Shown: one piece after another, positions 41,024-52,019 of the stretch | Numbering within the stretch: the first letter of the stretch is position 1 | Layout: every line of letters starts with the position of its first letter | Assembly: GCF_910594005.1 (NCBI RefSeq) | Contig: NC_057848.1 | Location: forward strand, 136,038,155 to 136,102,154 | From: Cervus elaphus | Lineage: Eukaryota > Chordata > Mammalia > Artiodactyla > Cervidae | DNA length: 64,000 nt | Reading direction: 5' to 3' | Notes under the pieces: generated by a model | What the model was told of the DNA's origin: nothing | The model's database searches: none | The model's input: the letters and a program-made list of their open reading frames with translations, nothing else | Translations under genes and position numbers: made by a program

Positions 41024-42947
41024 CTTCTACATCCCAGTGGTTTCGAATGGCAGGCTCTCAAGGAGAAAAAGTCGATACTTCAGCCCAAGTGAACACAGCC
41101 AGGAGCTCTGGGCCCATCGGGTGACCTGGGGGCAGAAGTTTTGGGGTGGGGATGGTACACCCTGAGCCTTCCCCTCCCTTCATCGCAGCTAGAATGGTGC
41201 CCAGTTCACCAGTCTGTGCCTCTCTCACCATACGGACAATGCAAGCCGGCTCTTTCCTGCCCGTGGCATCTTCTACAACCCTGGGGACACACAGGCAGCT
41301 TAATCCTGATCCTATTGGGGAGCACCTCTCTGTCCTTAGTTCCTTGCCCCTCAAAACCTGTGATAAGGGGTAAGGCAGTTGCAGTCTGAGAAAGAGAGAG
41401 AGACAGGAAGAAATGTCCCATAGCAGAATAAAGAAAAAAAGGACATCGACGTGTGGATCAGAAGAGAGGCTCAAATTCCCCGGATCTAAAGTCAAGGTTG
41501 GGAAAGAGAAGAAAGAATTATAATCTCTGCCTTATTGGTTAAAAAAAAAAAAAAAACCCACATTGAGAGTCGATTCCTAGAGCCGTGAGTACATGTGGCA
41601 GAAAGTGTGAGAGACTGGGAGCTTGTATGTGGCTGTCATAAGGACATTCATGTCGCTAGTGCCGAGGGAAGAAGGAAGCAGAAAGTGGAGCTCTCCAAGC
41701 GTGTTCTACTGATAGAGGGAAATCAAACACGGACAATAGCCCTGGGCATGGGGACCTGGTAGCTAGGAAGGCACTAATGGGAGTTAGGGTGTGTGCAGGA
41801 GAACGCGCTCTGACTCTGGACTGCAGGACATTGCGCTGGGTTTGCGGCCAGAAAGCAGAGGCTCTCACTGTCTCCCTCTCTTTTTCAACCCTGCCTTTAG
41901 ATCCAGGGAAAGCTGCATCCTCCCTCTTGGTCTACATGTTCATTCGTCATTAATGCCACAGCTATTACGGCCACTCTGAGAGGCAGGCACGAGGGAAACA
42001 CAGACAAGCAAGACGATAGTCCCGGACTCTGGGAGCCCCTGGTCTGGAGGGGAAAGCAGAGAGACCTTCAGAGAAAGTGTGTCCACGGCAGAGAGAGATG
42101 CCAGAATGACATGGGTGTGCTCACGTGCCTTGGGGACCCCATGCCAAAGAACCAGAAGCTCGGTGACAGCACTCAGTCACCAAAGAGGTGCAATTTTAGA
42201 ATGCAAAGCCTATGACATACTTGCACCCATTAACAGCCCTCTGTGAAAGATAAGGTTCCCTTCGAGAGGCCTGGGGATGAAATGGACGTGGTCAAGGATG
42301 CAGCTTGAGGCTTGGGTGCATTCACCCAGGGCTGCACATGGGTCTGTAATGAGCTGGTGGCCTACCAAGTTTTGGAGTAGGCAGGGCTGCCTGGGAGACT
42401 GAGGCTGGGCCAGAGGCCATATGGGGTGAGAGGTTTTCCGTTTGGGCATGAGAAGCAGTGCCCTCTGATGGGGTGATTTTAGGGCTACAGGACAGCCCCT
42501 TGATAGCTCCTCTCCCTGCATGCACCTCTGTCTTATAATATCCAAAGTGTCAACAAGACAGAAATACTTCCCCTGAGCTTTTAAAAGAGAATGTCCTGCC
42601 TCTGTAGGGGACTTCATGCCTTGAGCCCCAAGAGCACTTACTCTGGCTGCTTCTGGCATCGGCTCCCTTGATGCTCAGGGCCTCTTCGGGCATCTAGTTT
42701 GTAATGAAGGGAACTCCTGGGGGTAGGATGCAATGGGGAACCCCACAGGGGTGTTAGCAGTTTCTTAGACTTCCTTTTGGAAGCCTCAAAGGAGTTTGGA
42801 AGAGAACAGAGTGGCAGTTAAAGTGGAAGTTTCTAGAAGCACAGAGAAGGAGCTGCCCCTATTGCCTCAAGTAATAGTGTCTCTGAGCTGTGTGTTTAAG
42901 AGAGAGGCTTACAGATGCTCATCTGATGGATCACTGTGGACTTGTGT
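41024..42947. other. unique sequence, no gene seen
   Basis: A run of 17 A lies at 41540-41556. Frames of up to 149 codons (41058-41495 minus, 42210-42659 minus) overlap open frames on the other strand and show no domain. 41980-42060 (GGAAACACAGACAAGCAAGACG, GGGAGCCCCTGG) may be a reversed L2 scrap. Confidence 0.4.
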
Positions 42948-43137
42948 GTGTGAGTGTGTGCTCAGTCATGTCTGACTCTATGGACTGTAGCCCACCAGGC
43001 TCCTCTGTCCCCAGGATTTTTCAGCCAAGAATACTGGAGTGGGTTGCCATTTCCTCCTCCAGTGGATCTTCCTGACCCAGGGACTGAACCCGTCTGGACT
43101 GCAGGCAGGTTCTTTACTGATGAGCCACTAGGGAAGG
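42948..43137 (-). mobile_element. Bov-tA SINE, reversed, internally deleted
   Basis: GTGTGTGAGTGTGTGCTCAGTCATGTCTGACTC, then GGACTGTAGCCCACCAGG (the TTTGTGACCCCA bases are missing), AAGAATACTGGAGTGGG, CCAGTGGATCTTCCTGACCCAGGG and GCAGGCAGGTTCTTTACTGATGAGCC. Confidence 0.94.
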
Positions 43138-43424
43138 TTACTGGGGGCTTAGGACATGCTATGCTTTCACAGACAAGTTAGTTATGGCATCAAAATGTTG
43201 AAAGGAAGTGGAGCATCAGTTCACAGTGGTTTCTTCCAGTGGGAACCCTTTTAGTTTTTATGTATTAGTGGTTGGGTGAGTAGGTGTGGCAGATCCAGAT
43301 GGTTGTTCAGACAAAGTCTGTCCCCCTTTCTCCCTTGCTAATAGAAACTTCGTTTGTTTGGTGGCAATGTGCTCAGCCTCAGGGAATAAATCATGATTAG
43401 ACCCAGACAACTAGAGCAATTCTG
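43138..43424. other. unique sequence, no gene seen
   Basis: No repeat or exon is recognised. Confidence 0.4.
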
Positions 43425-43975
43425 TTTTCTTTCACAGTTGACTGGTACTTTATGACCTGGTTCTGGCCAATGAGATGTAAGAGGATCTGTGACAGAGGGA
43501 TATTGGGAAATACCATCCCCTAGATAAAACAGCTGGCCACAGGAGAGTAAGGCCTTTTGCCTCTTCCTTGCTTCCTAAGTTACATGCTGACATATGAGGA
43601 TGATGTATGAGGCTGCAGCAGCCATTTTGAGACTATAGGGCAGAAAATCCAAGGATAAAAGTATTGGGCTGAGGACGGAGCCATGGAGGGGCTTTGGTGG
43701 CCTTGTTAAGTTGCTGAACCAATATTGTAACTGCCCACAGCCAGACCACTTAAAGTAAGCTATCAGTGTACTCATGGCAAAGGCCACTGTTAGGCAGATT
43801 TTTTTTTCTGTTGTACTGAAATATATCCTAACTGTTACTTCATGCTGATGATGGAAATTGGGCACCATAGTGGTCAATAAGTTGAAAACTGTACTGTGAG
43901 TTCTGCCAGATGGTAAAGTACAAATTGTTCTCTGCTTAGGTGGAGTGCTGAGCTTTACTGACACCAAATCTATTT
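43425..43975 (+). mobile_element. ancient LTR-like repeat, same family as 545-780
   Basis: CTGGTTCTGGCCAATGAGATGTAAGAGG, GGCCTTTTGCCTCTTCCTTGC, GCAGCAGCCATTTTGAGAC, GGAGCCATGGAGGGGC, GTTGCTGAACCAATATTG. The order matches the family seen at 545-780 and, in part, at 27335. A 130-codon minus frame (43575-43967) is incidental. Confidence 0.55.
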
Positions 43976-44029
43976 GTAGATCAATTAATATCTATTGCCT
44001 TCCATTGTGACACAGCCCAGGACAGTAGA

Positions 44030-44135
44030 GAGTTTAATGGAGTGGTGTGCAGAGAGCTCAGTTTAGGTCCCAGCTCTGTGATCTAGGACCCCAGGTCTGT
44101 CTCTTCACAGACGAAACAAAAAGGGTTGAATAGAT
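44030..44135 (+). mobile_element. MIR fragment
   Basis: GTGTGCAGAGAGCTCAGTTTAGGTCCCAGCTCTGTGATCTAGGACCCCAGGTC looks like a decayed forward MIR head and centre (ggactctggagccagactgcc, ctctgccac). Confidence 0.5.
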
Positions 44136-46024
44136 TCAGGGTCCCCCGACATTCGACCTGGCAGTGGGCCAGGACAAATTTTCCAGACTGCAAATTTGTC
44201 ACTGAAAATCTTTACTTCTTCAAATCTATAAAATTCATCTTTAAATAAAATGTCTTTAATGTGAATTAATGTTTTATTTCAGTGATAAAAGAAATGAATG
44301 GGAAAGAGTTTAAATAGATTTCCACTGTTTATTGAAGAATTTAATAAATATATATTACATCTACATAATTTTAATTGATCCATGGTGGAAAATTTAGAGA
44401 GGTTACCCCTCCTTGGTATAGTTTGTGTTGGGAAACATGGAACTAGATGGATCTTTAAGATTCTTTCCAGCACTAACATTCTAAGTAGAAAATGTGCTGG
44501 AGTTCTTTGCTAATACAGACAGCCAAAATGATGACCTCAATTGGTGGGTTCTAGTTTCAGGGTCCAGGGCAAAAGCACTCAAAATAGGCACTGGCATGGC
44601 ATCCCAGCTTCCTGCCGCTTGTTCAAGCCCATACTGCCGTTCTAGGCCAGGGAACTTTTTGCCAATATAATGCTTTACTCATGACCCTGAATGAAAATCT
44701 GAACACACTGTTCTGTGGAAGTAAGGCAGAAAGCTCCAATTTCAGAATCCTGTCAGATGCTGGCCTGTGGAAACTCATTTCTCAGGCCCTTCTCATTGTC
44801 GTTTTAATAGAACAAGATCAATGGTGAGGGTCAGATTGTCAAATAATGGAGCACTGTCTACTGAGCTCTGCTATAGGCTATGTGAAGACACGAGCTTTCT
44901 TCTCTAGGCTGTCTGCATATGCATCCTTTAAAGAAGTTAGCATTATGAGAAGCCCAATTCCATTTTTTTCTGGACAAGAGGAAAGCAGTTGATGGCTCCA
45001 TACGTGGACAGATATTATTATTTTGCTCTGGAGTGAGGCTGTTCTCTGATTTGCTTAAAGCAGACATGATGAGCATACCTCAGTGACTGTTGAGGCTTTT
45101 CCCTTTCAGGGTGGACCCAGAGAGGCTCTTGGACTGAGTTGTCTTGACTCAAAACTACTGCTTAGTTTTGGAAACAGAACCCAATATTCTCAATGTCATC
45201 CCATGACAGCCCATGGGTATCTTTTCTCACTGAGTCAAGGATTCAGCACAACTTGACTTTTTATCACAGGATCATGAGCAATCAGCCAATCTGGAGTCCC
45301 AGTGAGTTCACTGCCTTCTTTATCCCAGGGCCAGCTTGGTAGAGGATATTCTATCAGTTTTGCTGCTTGTTGGTCTGACCCTCATTCATAAGGTGAAGTA
45401 AGAAGACAATGCCGGTTGAATACATGTGCTTCTATTTTGGGGTGAGAGAGCGGCTTAAGAGAAAAGGGAACTGGATCAGAAATTGAGCTATACTCAAAGA
45501 ATGTTGCAGGTAGAGAAGGTCAGCACCATCTTTCTATGTGGGGAAAGATTGCCTGAGAGTGAAACTAGTGCCAAGGAAAGCAATGAGATGGAGAAAAGGA
45601 GATAGATTCTGAATTGGAACTCCCAGATCCAGACAAAGCCTTTTATTTCTCACGTCTGTAAACCAATAAACTCCCTTTTCCATTGAAGAACAAGACAAAG
45701 TCAAGTGAACCCAAGATGTGGTCCCAAAAGTTTAGCTTCTTTAGCAGGAAGACAGGTAACAAGGAAAGTCTCAGAATTTTCAAGAAGGTCAGTTACAGCA
45801 AGGCCTCAGATGCAGGCTCAGAGACTGAGAAAAAAATGATGATGATAATAAAAGTGCTTTGGTGGTACAGAGTGCTTCATAGTTTGTAAAACATCATCGG
45901 CTCTCAAGAGCACACAATATGTACTCCAAATCCAGTCTCAGTCCTGCAGAGCACCGTGGAACTATTAGGTCTTTGATCTGAGTATTGTCGGTTTATGAAT
46001 GCAATCTAGGGTGGTGTTCCTTTG
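44136..46024. other. unique sequence, no gene seen
   Basis: AT-rich 44200-44400 (TTTAATGTGAATTAATGTTTTATTTC). No repeat, exon or promoter is recognised over almost 1.9 kb, the longest quiet stretch of the right half. Confidence 0.45.
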
Positions 46025-46200
46025 GGCATCTCACTCAATTGCCACAATATTCCTATGCGCTTGGTAGGTCAAGTATTGTTATTTATCATTGTTCCTATTT
46101 CTATTATAAAGAAATAAAGTCACAAAGCTAGTATGTGGTAGAATTGGGGACGAAACACAAAACATATGACTCCAAGTTCAGTGCTCTTTCCACTACAGTA
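46025..46200 (-). mobile_element. MIR SINE, reversed
   Basis: ATTGCCACAATATTCCTATGCGC, TATTGTTATTTATCATTGTTCC, AAGAAATAAAGTCACAAAGCTAGTATGTGGTAGAATTGGG, then AGTGCTCTTTCCACTACAG. Reversed MIR order, well diverged. Confidence 0.8.
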
Positions 46201-46380
46201 TCATCCAATTATCGCTCCAATCATTCATCCATTCAGTCATCCATCTCTCTATCCATCCTTCTATTATATTCATTCATCCATCTATCCATTCATCTTTTCA
46301 ATGAATACTCAGTGGGCTCTTATGTGACAGACATTGTTCTGAGTTCTGAAGATATAAAAACATGTAATCTTAGTACCTAG
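46201..46380. repeat. (ATCC/ATTC)n tract ending in a reversed L2 tail
   Basis: ATTCATCCATTCAGTCATCCATC and TATTCATTCATCCATCTATCC units over ~95 bp, followed by TTCAATGAATACTCAGTGGGCTC and GACAGACATTGTTCTGAG, which is the reversed 3' end of L2 (aaatatttattgagcacctact, aggcactgttctagg). L2 ends in such tetranucleotides, so the tract probably expanded from its tail. Confidence 0.75.
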
Positions 46381-46433
46381 GCTTCTCCAGGCTTTGAGGA
46401 CAAATGAGGTCATACTAGAATGTATATTTGTGT

Positions 46434-47065
46434 TAGTCAGGGTTCTCCAGAGGAACAGAATCAATAGGAGATACATATATATATATGTGTGTGTGTGTAT
46501 ATATATATATATGTGTGTGTGTATATATATATATATGTGTGTATGTGTATATATATATATACACAGAGAGAGAAAGACATACAGAGAGAGAGACAGAGAG
46601 AGAAACAGACAGGCAGAAAGATGGAGACAGAGAAAAGCACACAGAAAGAAAGATGAGAGAAATTGATTTGTTTTAAGAAACCGGCTCACATGATTATGGG
46701 GGCTGCTGAGTCCCAAATCTGCAGGGTGGGCTGGCAGGCTGGAGACCCAGAGAGGAGCTGCTGCTGCAGTTCAAGTTCCAAGGCCATCAAGCTGAGGACT
46801 CAGAGAAAAAGCAATGTTGTAGTGCAGATCTAAAGACCATCTGCAGGCAGAATTTTCTCTTACTTACTGGTAGACCAGTCTTTTGTTCGATTCAGGCCTT
46901 TGACTGATTGGATAAGGCCCATCCACATATCATGGAGAGCAATTCTGCTTTACTCAAAGTCCACTGATTTAAATAATAATCTCATTCAAAAACATCCTCA
47001 CAGAAACATCCAGATTAACCTTTGACCAAATACCTGGGCACTGTCCTAGTTCACATGTTAGATTA
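46434..47065 (+). mobile_element. MLT2A-type ERVL LTR with internal microsatellite
   Basis: Starts TTAGTCAGGGTTCTCCAGAGGAACAGAATCAATAGGAG and, after the microsatellite, continues AAACCGGCTCACATGATTATGGGGGC, GGCAGGCTGGAGACCCAGAGAGG, TTTTGTTCGATTCAGGCC, CCCATCCACATATCATGG, GATTTAAATAATAATCTCATTC and CATCCTCACAGAAACATCC. All landmarks are in order for this LTR class. It is a solo LTR. Confidence 0.85.
46472..46660. repeat. (TA)n(TG)n composite then GA-rich tract
   Basis: Three alternating blocks of ATATATAT and GTGTGTGT at 46472-46562, then AGAGAGAGA/CAGAGAGA units to about 46660. The position corresponds to the short TA/GA stretch normally present in this LTR, so it is an expansion of LTR sequence. 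Frames across it are tyrosine/valine/cysteine repeats and meaningless. Confidence 0.95.
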
Positions 47066-47844
47066 TTCATCTCACTATCGAAGTGGCAGCAATGCATTAT
47101 TTTGATCTAAAAGTCTACAGGATCACAAAATTTTTCCCCAAATATTTCTGGGAATGCTCAGAAAGAGCCTTAACTGTGTATGGGAACAAGTCCCTTCCTT
47201 GGGGACTTTGCTTCAGGGCTTCCCAGAGGACACAACCCTTCTGAGGGCCATGCTCATAAGCCAAGGCTTCAGCACACAGCAGTTCTTTCCTGATGGTGCC
47301 AACACTGAACTTTTAGGATGTCAAAGTTGCACTGAAATCTGGGATGAAGAGAGATGGGGGAAGAATGACCTCCTTTCCTAACTTTGTTGGCTCTTTATCC
47401 CTTGAGTTCTGGACAGCTTGGTCCTTGTCTGGCTTGTTGACCTTTACTCAAAATGGACTGATTGGTTTCACTTAAAACGTATGACCACAAACCTCAAAAA
47501 GGCACTCTAACCACATGGCAAGCCTCCCTAGGCAGTTTGTTCTTTGCCTTCTGATAAAACTATTTTATACTCTCTTTCTTCTTTTTCTTCAAACCCTCTA
47601 TATTTTCCTCACTTACCTCAAGCTTATGAACTTAGTAATAATTGTGCAGGACCTCTATTTTTTTCAACACCAAACCAACTAATTTACCTGCTCTGATCTC
47701 CATGTTACCAAGTTACCAAATCCAGTGGGCATGCCTCTAACGTTGTCTTGTCCACTGTCTCAGGAGCATGTGGCACAGTTGGCTCCTCTTTGATTGTTTA
47801 TTTTTATCTATTTTATAAAATAAATAAAATATATTATTTTATTT
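47066..47844. other. unclassified, possibly very old L2
   Basis: 47390-47800 is pyrimidine-rich and resembles upstream L2 loosely, but I cannot match landmarks. 47154-47381 is a 75-codon frame with no family. Confidence 0.35.
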
Positions 47845-47962
47845 ATATTTTTAAGCTGCACTGTGTGGCATGCAGGATCTTATTTCCTCAACCAGGGATC
47901 AAACCTGTGCCCCCTGCATTGGGAGCACAGAGTCTTAACCACTGGACTACCAGGTAAGCCCC
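47845..47962 (-). mobile_element. CHR-2-type SINE, reversed
   Basis: TAAGCTGCACTGTGTGGCATGCAGGATC, TCAACCAGGGATCAAACCTGTGCCCC, GCACAGAGTCTTAACCACTGGACTACCAGG. The T/A-rich left side (47811-47850) is its reversed AT-rich tail. Confidence 0.93.
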
Positions 47963-48072
47963 TCCTCCTGGCTTCTTTACATACTCCCATCTCTAAGCTT
48001 GCACGTCACTTTTGCCTTTTGTCCTGCACAAAACCTCTATGAAGAGAACTCCAAAGTTTACTCTGAGGTACT

Positions 48073-48283
48073 CCCTTCCCTGGTGGCTCAAATGGTAACA
48101 AATCCACCTGCAGTGCAGGAGACCTGGGTTCGATTCCTGAGTCAGAAAGATCCCATGGAGAAGGGGATGGTTACCCACACCGATAGTCTTGCCTGGAGAA
48201 TTCCATGGACAGAGGGGCCTGACAGGCTATATAGTCCATGGGATCACAGAGTCGGACACAACTGAGTGACTAACACTTCCACT
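48073..48283 (+). mobile_element. Bov-tA SINE
   Basis: CCCTTCCCTGGTGGCTCAAATGG, GGTTCGATTCC (box B), GGAGAAGGGGATGGTTACCC, TCTTGCCTGGAGAATTCCATGG and GAGTCGGACACAACTGAGTGAC. Complete, plus strand. Confidence 0.94.
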
Positions 48284-48440
48284 TCCGTTCTTCTCTTAAT
48301 CTACACTTATACGCCTTAGGTCATCTCATCCAGCAACATGATTTTATGTGCTCAACCATCTATATTCAAGATTTCCATTTCCAGCCTAGACCTCTCCCCT
48401 GAACTCCAGGCTCATCTTTCTACCTGCCCAACTGTGGTCA

Positions 48441-48848
48441 TTTAGATCCTCCGAGAAGCAGACTGGATTGGACATGGGTGGGGAGGAGCTGTGAAGTAAA
48501 GCAGGTAGGAAGCTGGAGAAGGCAGGAAGAGGCTCCAGACAGTGATGCTGTTCTGACACTAGTGGAGGAGGTGGTAAGGGGGGCCGGGAGGAAGGACATT
48601 TGGATAGGAAGTCTTGGACTGCAGCACCGTTCCAGAAAATGTTCAATCAGGTCGATACGGAGTCCTTGAGCCAAAGTCATCTGTGAGAGAAGTCCCGCAT
48701 CTTGCAGGAGTGGCCCTGCCTTCATCATCCACTGTATTCTGTCATTGCCTGAGAGCGGCCTATGGGACACATGGCCTCAGCGTCCAGTGGAGCAGCTGAG
48801 ACCAGCAGTCAATTTCGCTTCCAGCGACAAGAGCTTTAAGAGATCTTA
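48441..48848. other. unclassified segment interrupting L2
   Basis: About 400 bp between two collinear L2 pieces (GAAGCAGACTGGATTGGACATGG to AGCAGCTGAGACCAGCAGTC). It may be an old LTR insertion, as the edges coincide with the L2 break, but no terminal motif or duplication is evident. Overlapping frames on both strands are incidental. Confidence 0.45.
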
Positions 48849-48970
48849 ACTTCCCTGGTGGTCCAGTGGTTAAGAATACACCTTGCAATGCAAGAGCCAC
48901 ACAGGGCAATGAGGATCTTGAGTGCTGCAACAGAGACCTGACTCAGCCAAATAAACAAATATTTTAAAAA
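48849..48970 (+). mobile_element. CHR-2-type SINE
   Basis: ACTTCCCTGGTGGTCCAGTGGTTAAGAATAC, then a shortened centre lacking box B, GCAACAGAGACCTGACTCAGCC and AAATAAACAAATATTTTAAAA tail. Confidence 0.9.
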
Positions 48971-49658
48971 GAGAGAGATCCATGGTGCATTTTCATGGCC
49001 CCAATATTAGCTGAAGTTTCCTCTTGAATCTCTAATAAACATCTCAAACTTAACACAGAATAAAATGTGTTACTCTTCTTTTCACCACATATGTGTTCCC
49101 CTTAGGTGTTCATCATCTTGATAAATGACCTTACTTTCCTCCAGATGCTAAATCCAAACACCTAGGACTCATCCTTGCTTTTTTTTTTTTTTTTTTAAAT
49201 CTCTCATTCTCTACATTCAATCCACAAGTAAGTCCTGTTGGATTTACCCCCGCCCCCCGCTCCCAAATCTTGAATCCATTACTTTTCTCCATCTCCACAG
49301 ATATCACCTTATTCCAGGCCTCCATCCTTTCTTACCTGGTCTCCTAAATCACCTCGCCACTGTCACCCTTGCCACGTTATAGCTGATTCTGCACAACAAC
49401 TAAAGTGATCCTTCACAAAGTAGCTCAGAACATGTCACCGGCCTTTGCTTCTGTGGTCTCCTATTTGAAATAATTACTCTAAAGTCCAAGTACATTTCCT
49501 TGGTCTACACAGTGCCCTGTGTCATCTGGCCCTCACTACTTTCCTAGGCTTGTTAGGATCCAGGTGCACACATCTCCTCTCTATTCCTGGGACACATTCC
49601 CACCCTTCCCAGAGCCTTTGCATATGCTTTCCCTAGATATTCATATCACTTACTTCTT

Positions 49659-49894
49659 CTCATTCTTTGCTTATTGTTGCTTAGTCGCTTCAGTCATGTC
49701 TGACTCTTTTATGACCCCACGGACTGTATCCCGCCAGGCTCCTCTGACCATGGGGATTGTCCAGGCAAGAATACTGGAGTGGGTTGCCATTTCCTCCTCC
49801 AGGGTATCTTCCTGACTCAGGGATTGAATTTGTGTCTCCTCCTTGGCAGGTGGTTCTTTACCACTGAACCACCTGGGAAGCCACCTCATTCTTT
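49659..49894 (-). mobile_element. Bov-tA SINE in L2, with target duplication
   Basis: Reversed Bov-tA (49669-49884): TATTGTTGCTTAGTCGCTTCAG, GACTCTTTTATGACCCCACGG, CAGGCAAGAATACTGGAGTGGG, GGCAGGTGGTTCTTTACCACTGAACC. Perfect 10-bp repeats CTCATTCTTT at 49659-49668 and 49885-49894 flank it. Confidence 0.95.
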
Positions 49895-50190
49895 AAAGAT
49901 CGTGTCATGGTGTTCTTAGCCTTTCTCTGACCACCTTTTTAAAAGTAGACCCCCTGCAAGTTATGCGTTAGCAGAGAAGAATGTTTATTGCTTTCATAGC
50001 CTGTATCACACTCTGCCCTTACCTTGTCTCTTTGTCTCGTTTATCTGTCTCCCCCTCCAAGTAAATCTAAGCCCTATAAGAACAGGAACCTTGTCTATCT
50101 TACTTAATGCTGTTTCCCCAATGCTTAGCACAGATCTGGAAATAATACTAGAAGCATGTTGGTTCTTTGTTGATTGCTAAGTGAATGAGC

Positions 50191-50632
50191 CTTCAGGCAT
50201 TATCAATGGTTGTTTTAGTTAGAAATAGATTTTGCTGCATTCAACAGTGGCTGAGCCAAATTGTGATTTGTTTTTCTTTTTCATGGAACAAGAAATTTCA
50301 GAGGTAGTCAGTCAGTTTGGGACTGTACCATGGTTCCACAATACCACCAGCAACGGAGGCACTTTCAGGCTTTCATTGTATTTATTTATTTATTTGAGTG
50401 TGTGCCTTTACTCCCATGTCTCTTGTCTCACGGTCACAAAATGGCTGCTGTGCCATCTGTGTATATCTGTGTGTTAGGTAGGAAACAGGGAGAGGTCAAA
50501 GACCAAAAGGTATAAGTTCAAAGAGTCTTCCTCTTTAAGGAGCTATCATAGGTTGAGTTCCCCAGGATTCAGACTCTTGGATGAAGCATGTAGGAGATTT
50601 ATTAGGGTGAATTTTTAGGATCAGGCTTCCCG
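50191..50632. other. unique sequence, no gene seen
   Basis: A (TATT)n scrap lies at 50380-50396. No exon or repeat family is recognised. Confidence 0.4.
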
Positions 50633-50838
50633 GGTGGCACAGTAGTAAAGAATCTGTCTGCAATGCATGAGACACAAGTTCGATCCCTGGTTCAGGAAGA
50701 TCCTCTGGAGGTGGAAATGGCAACCTACTCCAGTATTCTTGCCTGGAGAATTCCATGGACAGAGGAGTGGGGCAGGCTACAGTCCATGGGGTCACAAAAG
50801 AGCTGGACATGACTGAGCAACTAAACACAACAAAAACA
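50633..50838 (+). mobile_element. Bov-tA SINE
   Basis: CAGGCTTCCCGGGTGGCACAGTAG, AAGTTCGATCCCTGG (box B region), CCTCTGGAGGTGGAAATGGC, TATTCTTGCCTGGAGAATTCC and GAGCTGGACATGACTGAGC ending in ACACAACAAAAAC. Complete. Confidence 0.95.
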
Positions 50839-52019
50839 GCTCTTAGCATCAACAGATGGAGAAGGTGGGGAAGGAGAAAAGAGCGGGCAGAGGGAGAAGT
50901 TGGGCCATGATGCAGTCACAGTGATGGTCTCAACCAATCCCTATGGGAGCTACAGAGCTTGATGGCCCTCTGGAGTTGACTCCAACGGGGGTGAAGGGAC
51001 TAGAAATTAATCCTTCATGTTGATAAATCATTGGTGGCTAGCATCCTGGGAAGATGACTTCTTCAGCTGAGGCAATCCATGCACCTGCTAACAGCCAACA
51101 GATGTCTGCCAACAGTTTTTCCAATAGCCAAAACAACAAGTTCTTTATTCCTGAAGGGAGGTCTGAGGGTGAACCGCAGAGTCTCCCACATAAGCTTTCC
51201 TGGAAGCCCCAGATAATGACTTCTACTTATATCTCAATGACCAGAACTATGGCATGTAGCTACCATTAGCTGCATGGTAGCTGGGAAAGGTAGACTTTTT
51301 AGGTGGGCATATTGCCACCATGAACAAAATGAAGGTTCTGTTAATAAGAAATAGTGGAGCGTATTTAAGATATTTAGGTAGACCACCGGCAGCCTCTGCC
51401 ATGGTAGAACATATGCCATATCCTCTTTTCCATTTCCCTGTCTTCCTTCTCTCTATGCTCCTAGTGCTTTGGCATTAAACATAAATAAACAAGCAAACCA
51501 AAAAACCAAAACAAACAAATGTGAATGAATCTCCTTTCTCTTTGATTAGCCAAGACACAAAAGCTCCCACACATATGAAAGGCCATGTATACAGATCTTG
51601 CAAGGAAGATGGTTGCCGCCATGTTAAAGAGATCTTCAGTTTCACTGGGATTCATTGAGCCAAGATAAAGAGATGTGGACTCTGCCCCCAGGAAACTCAC
51701 AATATAATAAGGAAAGAGACTAATACAAGACAATCTTATATAAGACAATGACCTAAATGGAGGAGAGGAAAAGTTCTAAAGACAAAGGGAACTGAAAGGA
51801 AGAACACCTTGCTCTGTGTCAAGGAGTTGGGGATCCAGAAGCTAAGAGATACTGGAGAAATCATCTTAAGGAGGGAAGAGCAGATATTCTCCAGACAACA
51901 GAGTGGCAGGCAGCTGGGCGAGTAGCAATATCCAATCCAAGCTGGAGAGACTGAACACAGGGCATCCACAGTCTAAGTCTGGGGCAGACAGAATGTGGGA
52001 GAGGATCGGAGAACTGCAG
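50839..52019. other. unique sequence with a reversed L2 scrap
   Basis: 51645-51930 resembles reversed L2 (TTCATTGAGCC, CCCAGGAAACTCACAATATAATAAGG). The rest is unrecognised. Frames such as 51461-51748 (minus) have no domain. Confidence 0.4.

Larger units (their letters stand above)
48285..50190 (+). mobile_element. long L2 LINE with three or more interruptions
   Basis: Collinear L2 landmarks: CTCCCCTGAACTCCAGGCTCATC (48396), CTAATAAACATCTCAAACTTAAC (49030), AACACCTAGGACTCATCCTTGC (49157), ACATTCAATCCACAAGTAAGTCCTG (49213), TCTGGCCCTCACTACTTTCC (49525), CCAGAGCCTTTGCATATGC (49609), then CTGTCTCCCCCTCCAAG and GGAACCTTGTCTATC near 50050-50100. It is broken by unclassified DNA at 48441-48848, a CHR, a T-run (49181-49197) and a Bov-tA at 49669-49884. 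Such length is unusual for a ~100-My-old L2. Confidence 0.8.

Noticed and set aside
49519..49815. Frames with the recurring peptide resembling 'LCDPMDCSPPGSSVHGI' (also at 2-322, 24778-24987, 31021-31186, 42890-43075, 58971-59276)
   Set aside because: This peptide is the chance translation of reversed Bov-tA/Bov-A SINEs, seen wherever the SINE occurs; it is not a gene family.
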